This document shows, piece after piece, positions 1 to 11,459 of a stretch of 64,000 bases of DNA (its first letter is position 1; every line of letters starts with the position of its first letter). The notes under the pieces were generated by a model. It did not search any database and had not been told where the DNA came from. It saw nothing but the letters and a program-made list of their open reading frames with translations. The position numbers and the translations under genes are program-made. The stretch is from Sorex araneus (taxonomy: Eukaryota; Chordata; Mammalia; Eulipotyphla; Soricidae): assembly GCF_027595985.1 (NCBI RefSeq), contig NC_073305.1, forward strand, positions 181,479,449 to 181,543,448, in the 5' to 3' direction.

Positions 1-1222
1 TTCTGTAGCTCCTTAGGATGGTAATATAAGACAACTATTTAGGTTTGAAGGTGAGAACTCAGATGCAGCAAAGCAAACCAGGTGAAACCATTCACACACC
101 CCATCAAGTTGGAAACCAAAAGTTGAGGGTCCTGGCGGAGCCTGCCTCTAACTGCTGATGTTTAGCACGGCTGTCAGAGGAGTATTTGGTGGGCAATGAC
201 TTTCTGAACAGACTTTGTGGCAGGTTGTTATCAGATCTTTTTGTCCTGGCCAGCTGTTAGGTCGGCTAATAAGGCATCCTGCAGTTTGAGGACATTTCCC
301 AGATTTTCATCTCGGCGCATATTTCATTCATGAAATTACTGCCAGGAAGTAGAAGAGTATCCAGGAAAATTTCCGTGGGGGACCAGAACCGGACAGCCAT
401 CGCTTTGTGTTTCACTCGCCGCTCTGTGGAAACAGTGAGGGAAAACAACAGCTGGAAGCACATCTGGAATTGCCCGGAGGCCTTCCTGCACGCAGGGCTG
501 CTGAAATGTCATAGGAGATGTCAAATCTCACCCCGGCTCAGAGCAGAGCGGGCAGAGAGCATCCATCCTCCTCGCGTGCTGGGAACATACTTGTTTATTA
601 GTTTGCTTTTCTGACAGGCTCCCATAGTTTCCCACTTTCTGGACCCCAACCTCAACCCCTAGGTAAACAGAAATGTCTCCCAGAGGCTGGAGAGGGCGTG
701 CAACGGGCTAAGTGCCTGCTCAGCGTGCTGGGAGGCCGGCTGGACCCCCTGCACTGCCTGGACCCCGAGACCGGCTGACAGTGACAGGGGCCATTCCTGG
801 GCCCCACCAGCTGCGGCCCCCCAAAAAAATTCTACCAAGTCCAGCACTAAACAGACGCGCTGATGCCTGAGTCTCTGGGAAGTCTGCGGAGTCGTTCCAG
901 GAGCTGGCCACGCCCCTCTCCCTAGGTGTGGGCAGAAACTTCCAGATCCCTCATGCCCACGCGTTTCCCCTGCAAAAGGCCAGAAGGCTTCATGGAGGCT
1001 TGAAGCGGAGAGCAATACCGAGGAGGCGAATCCAGGAAAGGCATGACCGGGATCAGCCCGTGAGGACGTTTTAACATCGAAGGGGAGTTTCCGAGTAGGT
1101 GAGGGTGCAGAGACGGGGGGAAGCTAGCGTTTCCCCACAGAGAAGGCTGGCAAGTCCCAAAGCCTTTCTGAACTATGACACCCCTTCCCTCTAACTGTGT
1201 GTTTCTCGGAGACGGAGAGTGA
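1..1222. other. Unique DNA, no feature recognised
   Basis: Moderate GC, higher at 690-960. Short open frames only (longest 118 codons), with no recognisable domain or splice-bounded exon. Confidence 0.6.
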
Positions 1223-1371
1223 GGGTTGGGGCCACATCCAGCAGTGCTCAGGGAGGACTCCTGGCTTTGTGCTCAGGAATCACCCCTGGCCGTGCGCGGG
1301 ATGCCAGGGATTGAACTGGGGTCAGCCATGTGTAAAGCAAATGCCCTCACCCCTGCGCGATCTCTGCAGCG
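1223..1371 (-). mobile_element. SOR-type SINE, old
   Basis: GGCCACATCCAGCAGTGCTC (3' half), GGGATTGAACTGGGGTCAGCC (B box complement) and GCGATCTCTGCAGC (head). Many substitutions and no TSD seen. Confidence 0.75.
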
Positions 1372-1850
1372 CACTCTTCACTGTACTTTGTAGTGACTTG
1401 GGGACGTTGTGGGGGAAGATGAAGGAGTAAACAGGAGCGCCCAGAAAACAGCTGGAGACCCACGGAAACTGATTCACTCGCCACAATGTTTTGGACCCCC
1501 CCCACGGACATGGTTCCTGAAATGTGGGTGCTCCTTAGCCCCCCCAAAAAATAAGCAACCATGACTCTACAGGGATGATTCGATGTTGGCCATGAGTGTC
1601 AACTGATGGAAAATAGATTTTCTTGTGGAAAATAGATTTTATTACCAGGTTTGCATTCCTCCGGGGAGCTGTAGCAAATTTCACTTGCTGAGTGCTAAGT
1701 TCCTCAGTTCTGGGGGAATCAGTTTAGCACAGTACCCGGACAGAGGCCAGGAGCACAGTGAGGGGTCACCCAGTCCAGAAGACAGGCTCCCCTGCTTCTA
1801 TCCAGGCACCAAAGGACCGATGCAACTTTTACCAAAATCCGAAACAGAAC
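1372..1850. other. Unique DNA
   Basis: GGAAAATAGATTTT occurs twice about 18 bp apart near 1610-1640; otherwise nothing recognised. Confidence 0.55.
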
Positions 1851-2010
1851 TGGGGGCTTCGCGGGTGCCTGACTTGTGTGAGGCCCAGGGTTCGATCCCC
1901 AGCACTGCATATAGTCCCCTAAGTACTGCCAGGAATGGCCCATGAGCACTTCTAGATGTGCTCTAGCACACACATATACACGCCTCCGCTCCCCTCCTCC
2001 CCCCAAAAAA
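1851..2010 (+). mobile_element. SOR-type SINE, old, head truncated
   Basis: B box GGGTTCGATCCCCAGCACTG and TACTGCCAGGAATGGCC are clear; the A box is degraded. The tail degenerates into a CA/C-rich run ending in AAAAAATAAG. Confidence 0.65.
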
Positions 2011-3385
2011 TAAGAGAAAATAAAAGAAAGGGTCAAGATCATAGTATTCCATTCTGGGATCAGCTGCTGGAGCCATGGGGGAGACAGGGACTGGCTGTGA
2101 AATGACAGGTGGTCAGTGGCAGAGCTACACTCCGAGGTAGTGGATAAGGAAGGTTTGATCCCTCCCCCACATGGTGCCACAGTCATCCTGTACTGTAAGG
2201 TCACAGGCCCTGCTGGGAGATCCAGCCACAGAAGGCCCCAGTCAACCTGGCTTGGACAAGGAGGTCCAAGGAAAGTGCCAAGACCAGCAGGTGAAAGGTG
2301 AGAAAGAGTTGTCAGCAAGCTAATGCCAACACACCCACGCCAGCACCCAACTCTCCCACTGCCTTCTCTCTGCTGCCCCCAGCCCACTTTAACCACCTTA
2401 GATTCAAACACGACCTCGACAGGATGGAAATATGAGAAGGGGGACAAAAGATTCCTCACACTGTGGGTTCCTTGACCCTGGTAGGCAGATGTTTGTATAA
2501 TAAAAAAGAAAAAGACAGTAGAAGCAATCCCGCTTCTTGATTTCCACAGATTATCCCGATGTTCTTGAGAAAATCACGGAAGGTATCTAAACTTCATTCA
2601 ACTCATCCATAAATAGGAACTTGCAAAGAACCTGCAAATAACACGCCTTATTTTGAGGATATGTATGTGTGTGTGTGCATGCGCGTGCTCTTGCGTGCAC
2701 ATGTGCGTGTACCCACGCACATGCATGACATGACATTAATAATGCATAAAGCAAGTGCTCGGTACAGTCTATGTTAAGAATTTTTTTTGCTCTTGCTTTT
2801 ACTAATATTCTTTGTCTTTGGGAGTTTTTTTCCAGGAAAAAAAAATTGCAAGGGGTGTTGGAGGCAAGATACTGTTTTCAGAGCTTAAGAAAGTGTTCTA
2901 TCGAAAGAGCAAAGAAATTAGCACTCGCTTTGTCAAGAGAGCTCTGTATCTCAAACAATCAGTTTCTTGTTCATTGTCAAGTTCAATAAAAGTACATCAA
3001 GTCCTAGAGACCTGATAATAATTAAGAATGCTCACAGACTTCTTCCAAGGCTCCTTTTAAACACTGGCTTTAATATCTGGGTGGTCCTTTGGCAGGCTGC
3101 TTTTGTCATTTTTTTTTAAATCTGTTCAGTCTGGGGAGGTGGGGAGATGTATAAATTAGGGCATCTGCTACAACAATTGCCCCTCTATGTTCTGACTTCA
3201 ATAATGACGCATTATTAATTATTATTCAGGAGGAGCCTTTCCTAACCCAAATCCTGTTTCCAAATCTGCTTCGTTACGTTTGGCGTGGGACTTTGGGGAG
3301 CACACTGTGTTCAGTAGGAAACATCTGTCTCTAGAGTAGTTGCCGCCAAGAGACCGTTTGCAGTGGGGCACAGCATGCCAGGCTA
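2011..3385. other. Mostly unique DNA
   Basis: Apart from the TG tract, nothing recognised. A minus-strand frame open across 1719-2459 spans the SINE next door and shows no family signature. Confidence 0.55.
2660..2730. repeat. Degenerate TG/TGCG microsatellite
   Basis: Alternating purine-pyrimidine run (TGTGTGTGTGTGCATGCGCG and onward), a Z-DNA-type sequence, in otherwise unique DNA. Confidence 0.8.
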
Positions 3386-3655
3386 CACAGATAGCCCCTG
3401 ACAGGGCCTGGTCCGTGCTCGCAGGGCCCAGTGACAGCCACGTGCCTGGGTTCACACAGATAACCCCCAACAGGACTTGGTCCATGCTCACATGTCCCCA
3501 CCAACAGCCACGTGCCTGGGTTCGCACAGATAACATCAACAGGGCCTGGTCCATGCTCACAGGCCCCAGTGACAGCCACGTGCCTGGGTTCACACAGATA
3601 ACCCCCAACAGGACTTGGTCCATACTCACATGTCCCCACCGACAGCCACAGCTAT
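3386..3655. repeat. Minisatellite, ~70-bp unit, about 4 copies
   Basis: ACAGATA marks recur at 3386, 3456, 3526 and 3594 (spacings 70, 70 and 68). Alternate units differ: CAGGGCCTGGTCC with CCCAGTGACAG, versus CAGGACTTGGTCC with CATGTCCCCACC. This gives an ABAB order, a two-unit period of about 140 bp. Confidence 0.92.
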
Positions 3656-3969
3656 ATTTTCAACTGAAGGCTCGTGTGCCTGAGCAGAGAACATGGAGAG
3701 GTGCGGTCCAAATGGCAACACCCCTGAGGTGCCAGAAAAAGGGGTGTTGGTTGTGAGAGCTGACCTATGGGTGGAACATTGCTTCAGTATGACAGCTGAG
3801 TTCGGGTCCTCGGCAGGAAGTGCTCTTTGGAAAAATCCTAATGAGTCTCTTCTGCATTGCCCAATGCCATCTGGAACTCTTGGGTGAGTCGTCTTGTAAA
3901 AGTCTCGTTGTAATAATCCGGGGAGCAGGAAGAATTTCAGAAGGTTGATCAGAAGAGTCTCCTGAACAA
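3656..3969. other. Unique DNA
   Basis: No repeat or coding signal read. Confidence 0.5.
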
Positions 3970-4360
3970 AAGGCCCTCTGAGAAAAGTCTTACAAGAAGT
4001 GAGAGATGCACATATGTGGATTATAAAGTAGCAGAGTGGGAGACTAACACCCAAGAGTAGTAGAGATAAGGACCAGGAGGTCTGCCCCACAGCTTGGAAA
4101 CTGGCCTCACATGCTGGGGGAAAAGGCAGCAGAGACAGAGAAGGGAACACCTAGTAGAGAATGTTGGGAGGACCCACTCAGGTTGAAAGCTGCATACCAA
4201 AAGTAGACTATAGACTGAACATAATGGCCACTCAATACCTCTATCGCAAATTACAACATCCAACAGGAGAGAGAACAAAAGGGAATGCCCTGCCGCAGAG
4301 GCAGGATGGGGTAGTGGGGGTTGGGATGGGGGTGGTGGGAGGGTTACTGGATTCATTTCC
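3970..4360 (+). mobile_element. L1 3' end
   Basis: Same order of blocks as the better copy at 23.69-24.15 kb: GACTAACACCCAAGA, GGGAATGCCCTGCCGCAGAG and a G-rich stretch. The terminal CTGGTGGAGGGATGG/AATAAA segment is missing; a CCCTT repeat takes its place. Confidence 0.7.
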
Positions 4361-4361
4361 T

Positions 4362-4438
4362 TCCTATCCCTTCCCTTCCCTTCCCTTCCCTTCCCTTCCC
4401 TTCCCTTCCCTTCCCTTCCCTTCCCTTCCCATCCCTTC
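4362..4438. repeat. CCCTT pentanucleotide repeat
   Basis: About 14 units of TTCCC, replacing the terminal part of the L1 3' UTR. Confidence 0.95.
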
Positions 4439-4969
4439 CCGGAGCCTCCACACCCAACCTCCACCATCTCGACAGACCCAGCTCCATGTCTCAGAACCTC
4501 TGCTTACTCCTTCAAGCAGCTGTGTGTATTCTGACAGGTCCACTCTTCAGACCTCACACAGCACCCTGTACCTCCTGTCCCTGGATGAAGACCAACAGGG
4601 AAGGAAAAGAACAACACCCAGTCTCCTCCCTAAGAAGCTTTTGGTGGGATGAACTACAGGGCTTCCCCTTCAGTAGGGCAGGAGCACAGGAAACCCAGGA
4701 AGCCTCATCAAAGCTCGCCAAGATCAATGAGAGGGTATAGTAATGCAGGAGGCTCTACTGGCATCAACCAACTCTTGTGAACTTGCAGAGAATTGTCTAG
4801 TGACATCATGATGAAGATGTTTAATGAACTCAGAGACGTGATGGTACAGGTAGTCCGCAAAGCACAAGTATAAGAGTGGAAATAAGAAAACTACAATCAG
4901 AAGTGACCTAAATGAAGGTGATCTTTTGGTGGGGCCCTCATACTTCGGGATGACAGTGATACAGATGAC
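4439..4969. other. Unique or very old repeat DNA
   Basis: GATGAAGATGTTTAATGAAC near 4810 vaguely suggests an L1 ORF1-like coiled coil but has stops in all frames soon after. Confidence 0.4.
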
Positions 4970-5100
4970 CAACCCTGGCTTGAATCCCCTGTACTATATA
5001 TGGTCCCTTGAGTATGATCAGGGTCCCTTCTAAACAGAGCTAGGACTAGCCCCTGAGTACCAAAGGTATCTCTCAAAGAGTGACCACCCCCCAAAAAAAT
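4970..5100 (+). mobile_element. SOR-type SINE, old, 5'-truncated
   Basis: Starts at CCAACCCTGGCTTGAATCCC and ends at GTGACCACCCCCCAAAAAAA. The A box is missing. Confidence 0.55.
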
Positions 5101-5175
5101 CAATGAATAAAGATGAACCAAGTGTGTAATCTGGTCATTGCAACAACAATGAAAAGAAGGGAAAATTTTGAGCAC

Positions 5176-5198
5176 ACATGCACACGCGTGCGCGTGCG

Positions 5199-5231
<33 letters not shown>
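5176..5231. repeat. CA microsatellite
   Basis: A GCGTGCGCGTGCGC-type lead followed by about 16 CA units. Confidence 0.93.
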
Positions 5232-5233
<2 letters not shown>

Positions 5234-5914
5234 ACTTAGGTACTCATCACGGTACGCTGTACCTTCAAAACTATGAACATTTTTTGTTGGCAATTTTCTT
5301 CAGTGGTCAGTTAGTTTTGGCAAGTTTCTAAACAAAACGAGTCTCAATATTCCTTTCTATTACACGATATTGCATTCTTAGGGATGTTGGTATCATCATG
5401 TGCTGTTTAATTACACATTGGTCCCCACCAGACCACGAAGGTGGTCCTGATCACCTCTTCATGCAGGCTATGTGTGGATTACACCCCGTTAAGTATGCAC
5501 AAGTTCAGCCAGCCAGAGATATTCGCACACTGGTCATATCACTCAAGAGTACATTTCCAGGAACATAGTCCTAGCCTTAAGTGAGGTGTGATTATTAAAG
5601 GGGGGCAAATATATGTTTAGATGTAGATGAAAGTTGGGGAGTACAACTAGGTTTTCCATTTTCAGAAAAATCCTGCAGGATGTGGGACTTCATCCCTGTG
5701 GGCGACTATGGATGGTGCCCTTAGCCCCATCTGGAAACCAAAAGCTGACATACATTGTTACACACATTTACCTGGTCAGCATAGCCCCTTGGTAACTCAG
5801 AAGTGGCCACACTAGTAATGGATCATTCAATAAGTTATGTCTTAGCTGCAGCTACTGTTATCAAGGAAAGGGAAGGTTCTTTTGTTGTTATTTTATGTTT
5901 GAAGCCCCATGAGT
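5232..5914. other. Unique DNA
   Basis: AT-moderate; nothing recognised. Confidence 0.5.
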
Positions 5915-6695
5915 TACAATATTGTTAAGGATAGGGTTACATGCAAAAAACATTCCAACACCACACCCTCCCCAGAGCGTTCCTTTCCCGCCAACGTTGT
6001 CTCAGGATTCCCCTCCCACCAACCCAATGAGTAAATCTGGTCATTGCAACAAGACTGAAAGGACTCGTCAGAGGGGTGGATTACACCCACCCTTCCATCT
6101 TTGGTGAATTTAGTTCTGTTGACGTTCTCACTTCTCTACCTCTGACCATTTCTTATTTCTACACTGTTTCTTTATATCCCACTTCAGAGACACATCACTC
6201 TGTATCCATTCTCCTCTTCTCCTCTCTTCTCTCTCTTTCTTTATTTTTTTAAGGCCACACCTGGCACCACTCAGGGATTATTCCTGGCTCCGTCTTCAGG
6301 GTTCACTCCTGGTGGTGCTCAGGGAACTGTATGCGGTCGTGGGGATTGAACGTGGGTTGGCATGTGCAGGGCAAATCCTTAACACCCTGGGCTACCTCTC
6401 TGCCATTCCTTCTGCTGACTGGCTTCACTCAGCAAGATTCCCTCTAGTTCCATCCAATGGGATGATTTCATCTTTTCTTATAGCTGAGTAGTATTCCATT
6501 GTGTATATAATCTCAATTTCTTTATCCAGTCATTTGTTCTTGGACACAGGTTGTTCCCAGGTTTGGGCTATTGTGAATAAATAGTGTAGCAATGAACATA
6601 GGGGTACAAATGTCTTTTCAAAATGGTGTTTTGGGACCCTTAGATAGTACTGTTTTGTCAAGATGACCAGGGGAAACTCTATTCAATTATTTTAC
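5915..6695 (-). mobile_element. L1 3' region, antisense, split by a SINE
   Basis: From 6410 to 6690 the complement of the mammalian L1 ORF2/3' UTR junction is clear: GTAGTATTCCATTGTGTATA is the complement of the ATGGAATACTA region, followed by the TATTGTGAATAAATAGTG block. The 3'-UTR part lies at 5915-6240, and the SINE at 6242-6404 separates them. Confidence 0.75.
6242..6404 (-). mobile_element. SOR-type SINE inside an antisense L1
   Basis: GGCCACACCTGGCACCACTC through GGGATTGAACGTGGGTTGGC to GGCTACCTCTCTGCC. The L1 continues on both sides, so the SINE is younger. Confidence 0.75.
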
Positions 6696-6706
6696 ATCTT
6701 CATTTT

Positions 6707-6899
6707 AATTTAATTTTTTATTTTAATTTTTTTCTCTTTTTGGGTCACACCCGGCGATGCACAAGGATTTCTCCTGGCTCATGCACTCAGGAACTACTCC
6801 TGGCAGTGCTCGGGGGACCATATGGGATGCTGGGAATTGAACCCAGGTCGGCCGCGTGCAAAGCAAATGCCCTACCCGCTGTGCTATCGCTCCAGCCCC
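6707..6899 (-). mobile_element. SOR SINE, young, with TSD
   Basis: Consensus-like copy: TTTTTGGGTCACACCCGGCG to GTGCTATCGCTCCAGCCCC. TSD CATCTTCATTTT at 6695-6706 and 6900-6911. Confidence 0.92.
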
Positions 6900-6911
6900 C
6901 ATCTTCATTTT

Positions 6912-7560
6912 TATATTGCTATTAAGGTAACATTCCTCTCAGCCATGTCAATGTTTATGTCTGAGGCATACAATGTTACTGCACCTTTCCCATCACCAAA
7001 GTAGTGTCCCTCACCACTGTCCCTGGTCCTTTCATATCCTCTTGTCGCCTCCCAACCCCCAAATTCTCATCTTCCCGCTTGGTAACCTCCGTTCTTATGT
7101 CAGAATCTGAGAGGTTTTTTTTTTCATGGTCTGTTGTTCATTTCCTTATTTTGTTTCTTTTGCTTTGTTTTGGTGGTGGGGGTAGGGCTCACACCCAGCC
7201 GTGCTCAGGGCTTACTCTTATCTCTGTGCTCAGCGATCACCCTGACAGTGCTTAGGGACTCTGTGTGGGGAAATCACGCAGGTGGCAGCAAACGGCATGA
7301 TCTCACCGTTCCTTGCATCTGAGTAGTACTGAACCCCAGTCAACCACAAGCAAGGCAAGTGCCGTATCCACTGTGCTATCTCCCTGGCCGTCTTTTCTTT
7401 CTTTATATAACACCTGTGAGAGAGAACAGCCAGTATTTGTCTTTCTCTTTTAGGTTTAATTTGCTTCACATAATCCCCTCTAGCTTTATCCACCTTGTTT
7501 CAAAAAAAAGAATTTATCTTCTCTTTTATTTTTTATTTTTTGGCCATATTTCACTGATGA
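6912..7560 (-). mobile_element. Older L1 3' region, antisense, split by a SINE
   Basis: 3'-UTR-type sequence (CATACAATGTTACTGCACC, CCATCACCAAAGTAGTG) at 6965-7020 continues as TTGCTTCACATAATCCCCTC at 7460-7480, on the far side of the SINE at 7161-7389. More diverged than the neighbouring L1. Confidence 0.55.
7161..7389 (-). mobile_element. SOR-type SINE with internal insertion
   Basis: Both ends are recognisable (GGCTCACACCCAGCCGTGC; GTGCTATCTCCCTGGCC). About 50 extra bases lie in the middle (about 7262-7320, including GTGGCAGCAAACGGCATG), making this copy unusually long. Confidence 0.65.
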
Positions 7561-7644
7561 CATTGGTTTTATTGAATTTTACTTTATACAATTGTCCTAT
7601 GAAGACAGTAGACTTTTTTAAAAAGTGGGTGTGTATTACTTATT

Positions 7645-7825
7645 TTTTATAGTTATATTTTTTAATAATTTGCTTATTTTAAATTGCTAATTGCTATGAG
7701 ATAGAGCATTATAAAGCTGTTCATGATTATGTTTCAGTCATACGAGACTCCTCCTAGTCTCTTTTAGCCTAGTAGTATTCCATTGTGTCTATGAGAATCT
7801 ACTTCCGTTGGCCCTTTATGTAAGT
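7645..7825 (-). mobile_element. L1 fragment, antisense, internally deleted
   Basis: The terminal block TTCATGATTATGTTTCAGTC sits only ~35 bp from GTAGTATTCCATTGTGTCT. These two are several hundred bases apart in fuller copies, so most of the 3' UTR is missing. Confidence 0.6.
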
Positions 7826-8303
7826 GTTTCTCTGAAAGGAGCGTGAAATACCCTGGCATCATTCCAGTCCATTCACTCATTCAAGCTCCATCAATGAGTT
7901 TCCATCTTGCCAGTTATAGCAGGTAGATGATTGGCCCAAAGAGACAAACATTTCTGTCCTCCAGGAACGTACCCGTTCACCCTGAGAAACGGTCGTTGAC
8001 CACCCACAGGGCCAAATACCCACAGGTCCTGCCACCCAGAGAGACAGAGGATTGCTGCATCACGATTCCCATTAAGTAGTAAAAAAGGTCACAGGAAGCT
8101 TTGAGTCTACAGAATGGAAGTAAGCAAAGCCTTCTGTCCAAAGCTTGTGTTCCGTGGCAGGACTCGTCTTGAGGAAAGGTTTTTGCACGGCTGAAGACTA
8201 GCCCCCTAGGCAACGCCTGATGATCTGCTTTAATTCTTTTCATAGGTTCCAAGAGACCTACAGATGCTCCCACTTCAGCCCCTCCCCCTGCCTTAGTGAC
8301 AGG
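7826..8303. other. Unique DNA
   Basis: Nothing recognised. Confidence 0.5.
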
Positions 8304-8317
8304 CTCCTGCTCTTCTG

Positions 8318-8496
8318 TATTTTTTTTTTTTTTGCTTTTTGGGTCACACCCAGCGATGCTCAGGGGTTACTCCTGGCTTTGCACTCAGGAACCACTCCTG
8401 ATGGTGCTTGGGGGACCATATGGAATGCTGGGGATGGAACCCGGGCCAGCCGCGTGCAAGGCAAACACCCTACCCATTGTGCTATCGCTCCGGCCC
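8318..8496 (-). mobile_element. SOR SINE, young, with 14-bp TSD
   Basis: Full length. TSD CTCCTGCTCTTCTG at 8304-8317 and 8497-8510. T12 tract from the A tail. Confidence 0.93.
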
Positions 8497-8510
8497 CTCC
8501 TGCTCTTCTG

Positions 8511-8965
8511 GAGCTCAGGTGCTTCGTGTCCCCTTGGCTTTGGAGAAAGTTCTGGTTCACTTTGGTCCATTTCCAGATCATATTCCTTTACACGTGACAG
8601 CTTGAGTTCCAATGACCACATGACATGTTCCACTGATTCCCTGGCCTCTATCTCTTCTCTGATATGGAATCCAGTCCAGGATGCTGGTAAAACACAAGTC
8701 GTCCCATTCCACGGGGGCGGGGGGGGGGGGGCGGTACATTGGGAAGTGAGGAATCTGCAAGTGCAAAAAAATGTGGCACCACAAGAAGGAAAACTGGATG
8801 GGCAGGGATTGTGAGCTCACACCTCTGACCCATGATCTATTTCGTGTGTGTCCTGGGATGAACCTGCTGTGTTTTTCCCCTAAGGTTCAGTAACCTGTAT
8901 ACTAAATCAAGGTCAGTAATAATAACCTTGCTCAGGGGATTCCTTCTGAGGATTGTAATGAAATC
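8511..8965. other. Unique DNA with a G run
   Basis: G-rich run with a single C near each end (about 8714-8734); otherwise nothing recognised. Confidence 0.5.
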
Positions 8966-9132
8966 TGGGCCAGGGAGAGATAGTCTAGGGGTTAAGGTCC
9001 TTGTCTTACATGTGATTGACTCCGGTTCAATTTTTGGTGTTGCATAGGGTCTTCCGAGAATAGAGCCAAAGATAACCCCTGAGCACTGCTGGGTGTGACC
9101 CCACTCCTCTTGCCACCCCCCAACAAAAGAAA
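8966..9132 (+). mobile_element. SOR-type SINE, old
   Basis: GGGCCAGGGAGAGATAGTCT head, CCGGTTCAATTTTTGG in place of the B box and GAGCACTGCTGGGTGTGACC. Confidence 0.7.
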
Positions 9133-10734
9133 TTACATCGTCAGAACTCTCTGGAAGCCGCATAGTATGGCCTAGGTAGATCACATGTCCGTTTGGACAG
9201 TGCTGATGTGCTTAGTGAAGGTGGACAAGCCTGTGGCTGGCTGAAAGGTCCAGGATTCCCGAAAACCCTAGCCCGTGGCTTGCACATGAGATCATGTTGC
9301 TGTTTTTCCAGACCTGGCAGCCTCAGAAAGCTCCTAAACATGTTTTCCAGTTTCTTCTTCCCCTCTGGATTCGCCATCCTCACGGACAGTCTAGCCTCAG
9401 GGTGAAGAGGTTTGGTGCTGAACAGACAGCAAAGTAGATGCATGCGGTACCTGGTCTTGCTTCCGGGCTGAGGATGCTTCTGCTGGGAGCGGGGTGGGGG
9501 GGGGAGTGGGGCTCTCCTGTAAATTGGAAGAGGTCCCCTCGGAGCAATCCTATCCCGACCCCCGGGAAGCTGCGCCTTCCTGGGGCCAGGGAAGGCATGC
9601 TCGCTCCTGTGATCTCCGCAGCCTAGTAAAAAGATGATTGTGGCTTGGGTTGTTGTGTGGGAGTCGGTGAGGCGGTTACAGCCTTCCTCGACAGATGGGA
9701 GGCCCAGGTTTCTGTGCTCGCAAGAATTTCCTGCTGCATCATCAAAATCCGTTCCCCGGTGGCGGATCGGACCAGGCACCCTCTCTTTCCGGGCCTGAGG
9801 CGGCAGCCCATCACCCCCGACCCTCTACTCCAGAGACTCCGATGGCCACGGTGCCACTGGTGTCTGTTCTCTGCCTGTTCCCGCCACTTCCTGTGGTTTC
9901 TCACCAATCCTAAATGTGTGTCTCGGGATAATTGGGCTAACCTGGATTGTCAGATCTGCTTCCAAGTGCCTCTTCGTTGGTTTGCTTTGATTCCATCCTG
10001 CGTGCACTGTTTTAGTATTTTTTTTGGGGGGGGTAGCTCCCAGAAAACCAAACATGGGAATCCCAATGTTGGTGTCCTATGCTCAGCCTGGTGATGACGC
10101 CAGCCCTGTCTCCCCCTGGCTTCTCTCATGCTCCCTCCTTTCCTTGGTGAGGCGTGACGGGGCACGAGATGGAAGGCTGCATCATCCCACCATCGTGAGA
10201 GCTGGGGTTGGAGCGCAGGGCTGAGAATCCTGTTCCTTTCTCTAGACCACACGGGCTCCGGAACCTTCCGTCACTCTGTGGCGTGGCGTCAGAGATAGGT
10301 GCTAGCCCTGAGTTCTCCCTGGGCTCCCTCTCACTTTTCTGTGCAGGTAGAAAGACTCGGCTCTGGGAGGCTTCATATTTTTTTCTTTTTTAAAATAATT
10401 TTGCACATTCCTCAATTCAGAAGCAGATGGCCAGGAGGTACATTTGGCACGAGGCCCTGTCCAGGTTGTGGACATGGGGGCCAGGACCTGGAGCTCAGAT
10501 GCCCTTTGCTCCTTCTCCTTTCAGAGGCCGGAGCAGCCCTTTGAAGGCTCAGGTCCACTCTGGCTTTCCACACACGAGTGTATTGACTTTTGACCATGCC
10601 GTCGTTCCAGCATAAATGCCAGTCTCCCCGAGAGATGCCAGCTGCCTCTCTGGGCAAGGACTGTGGAGCCTCCATTCACTGGGCGATCCAGGCTGTCTGA
10701 AGGGTCTGTTCCTAATCCTTGCTTTTCTTTTTTT
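9133..10734. other. GC-richer unique DNA
   Basis: 1.6 kb free of recognised SINEs, with G8 runs near 9499 and 10025. A 212-codon minus frame (9141-9779) has no recognisable domain and is probably chance in GC-rich DNA. Confidence 0.5.
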
Positions 10735-10902
10735 CCCTGGTTTTTAGACCACACCCAGCAGTGCTCAAGCCTCACTCCTGGCTCTGTGCTCAGGGGGTCA
10801 CTGCTGGTGGGACTCAGGGGACCACATGGAATGCTGGGCAATGAAACTGGATCATTGCATGCAAGGCAAGTGCATCACCCACTGTACTATCTCTCTGACC
10901 CC
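10735..10902 (-). mobile_element. SOR-type SINE, old
   Basis: GACCACACCCAGCAGTGCTC to CTGTACTATCTCTCTGACCCC. The region complementary to the B box has changed to GCAATGAAACTGG. Confidence 0.75.
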
Positions 10903-10916
10903 TGTTCTTAATGTTT

Positions 10917-11340
10917 TAATTAAATTTAATTTAAAAATTTTTTATTTTATTGAATCAGTGTGACAAAAGTTACAAAGCTTTCAGGTTTAAGTCTCAGTGT
11001 TCCAATGATCAAACCCCCATCCCTTCACCAGTGCACATCTTCCACCACCAAGACCCCAATATACACCCCCTCTCCCCACACACCTGAGTGGCTGATGATC
11101 TTCACTTTATTCTCTCTATATTTTGGATACATTCAATATTTAAACAGAGAACTCACTATTATTATTTGGAATTTTCTCCCAACAATCAAACCTGCTGAAA
11201 AGGCATCATTTGATAATTTGTTTTCCATTGCTGAGAATGAAGATTATATGAGCTCGCACGGCCATGATAGCGGCTGCTTGGTTTTGGATTTCTGTTATTT
11301 TAGCTCAGTTCACAGTCTAGATGCATTTCTATGAGAAGCC
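10917..11340 (-). mobile_element. L1 3' UTR, antisense
   Basis: Starts with the tail complement (TTTTATTGAATCAGTGTGAC), then CAATGATCAAACCCCCATCC and CACCAGTGCACATCTTCCAC as in other copies. It extends further into the 3' UTR than most; the inner boundary is unclear. Confidence 0.65.
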
Positions 11341-11459
11341 GCAGGGTGCCAAAACGGGTTAGTAGACCTCCCGGATCATAGTCTTTAAGGAGCAGAGGGG
11401 CCGTGTCATGCATGGCTGCTCCGGATCTCATCTGGGCAGAGCTAACTTAATTTTTGAAG

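Noticed and set aside
1719..2459. 246-codon minus-strand frame, the longest in the window
   Set aside because: Runs through a SINE, has no domain, and its codons show no coding character that I can see.
3386..3655. CRISPR-like array
   Set aside because: Units are contiguous with no unique spacers, and the context is a mammalian genome; it is a minisatellite.
4362..4438. CCCTT array as a telomere-like repeat
   Set aside because: The vertebrate telomere unit is TTAGGG; this is a pentamer microsatellite replacing the end of an L1.
4944..4966. CGGGATGACAGTGATACAG as an RTE terminus
   Set aside because: It matches the tail motif but has neither the GTTACTGG nor the CTCGAGCAAAT sequence upstream; too short to call.
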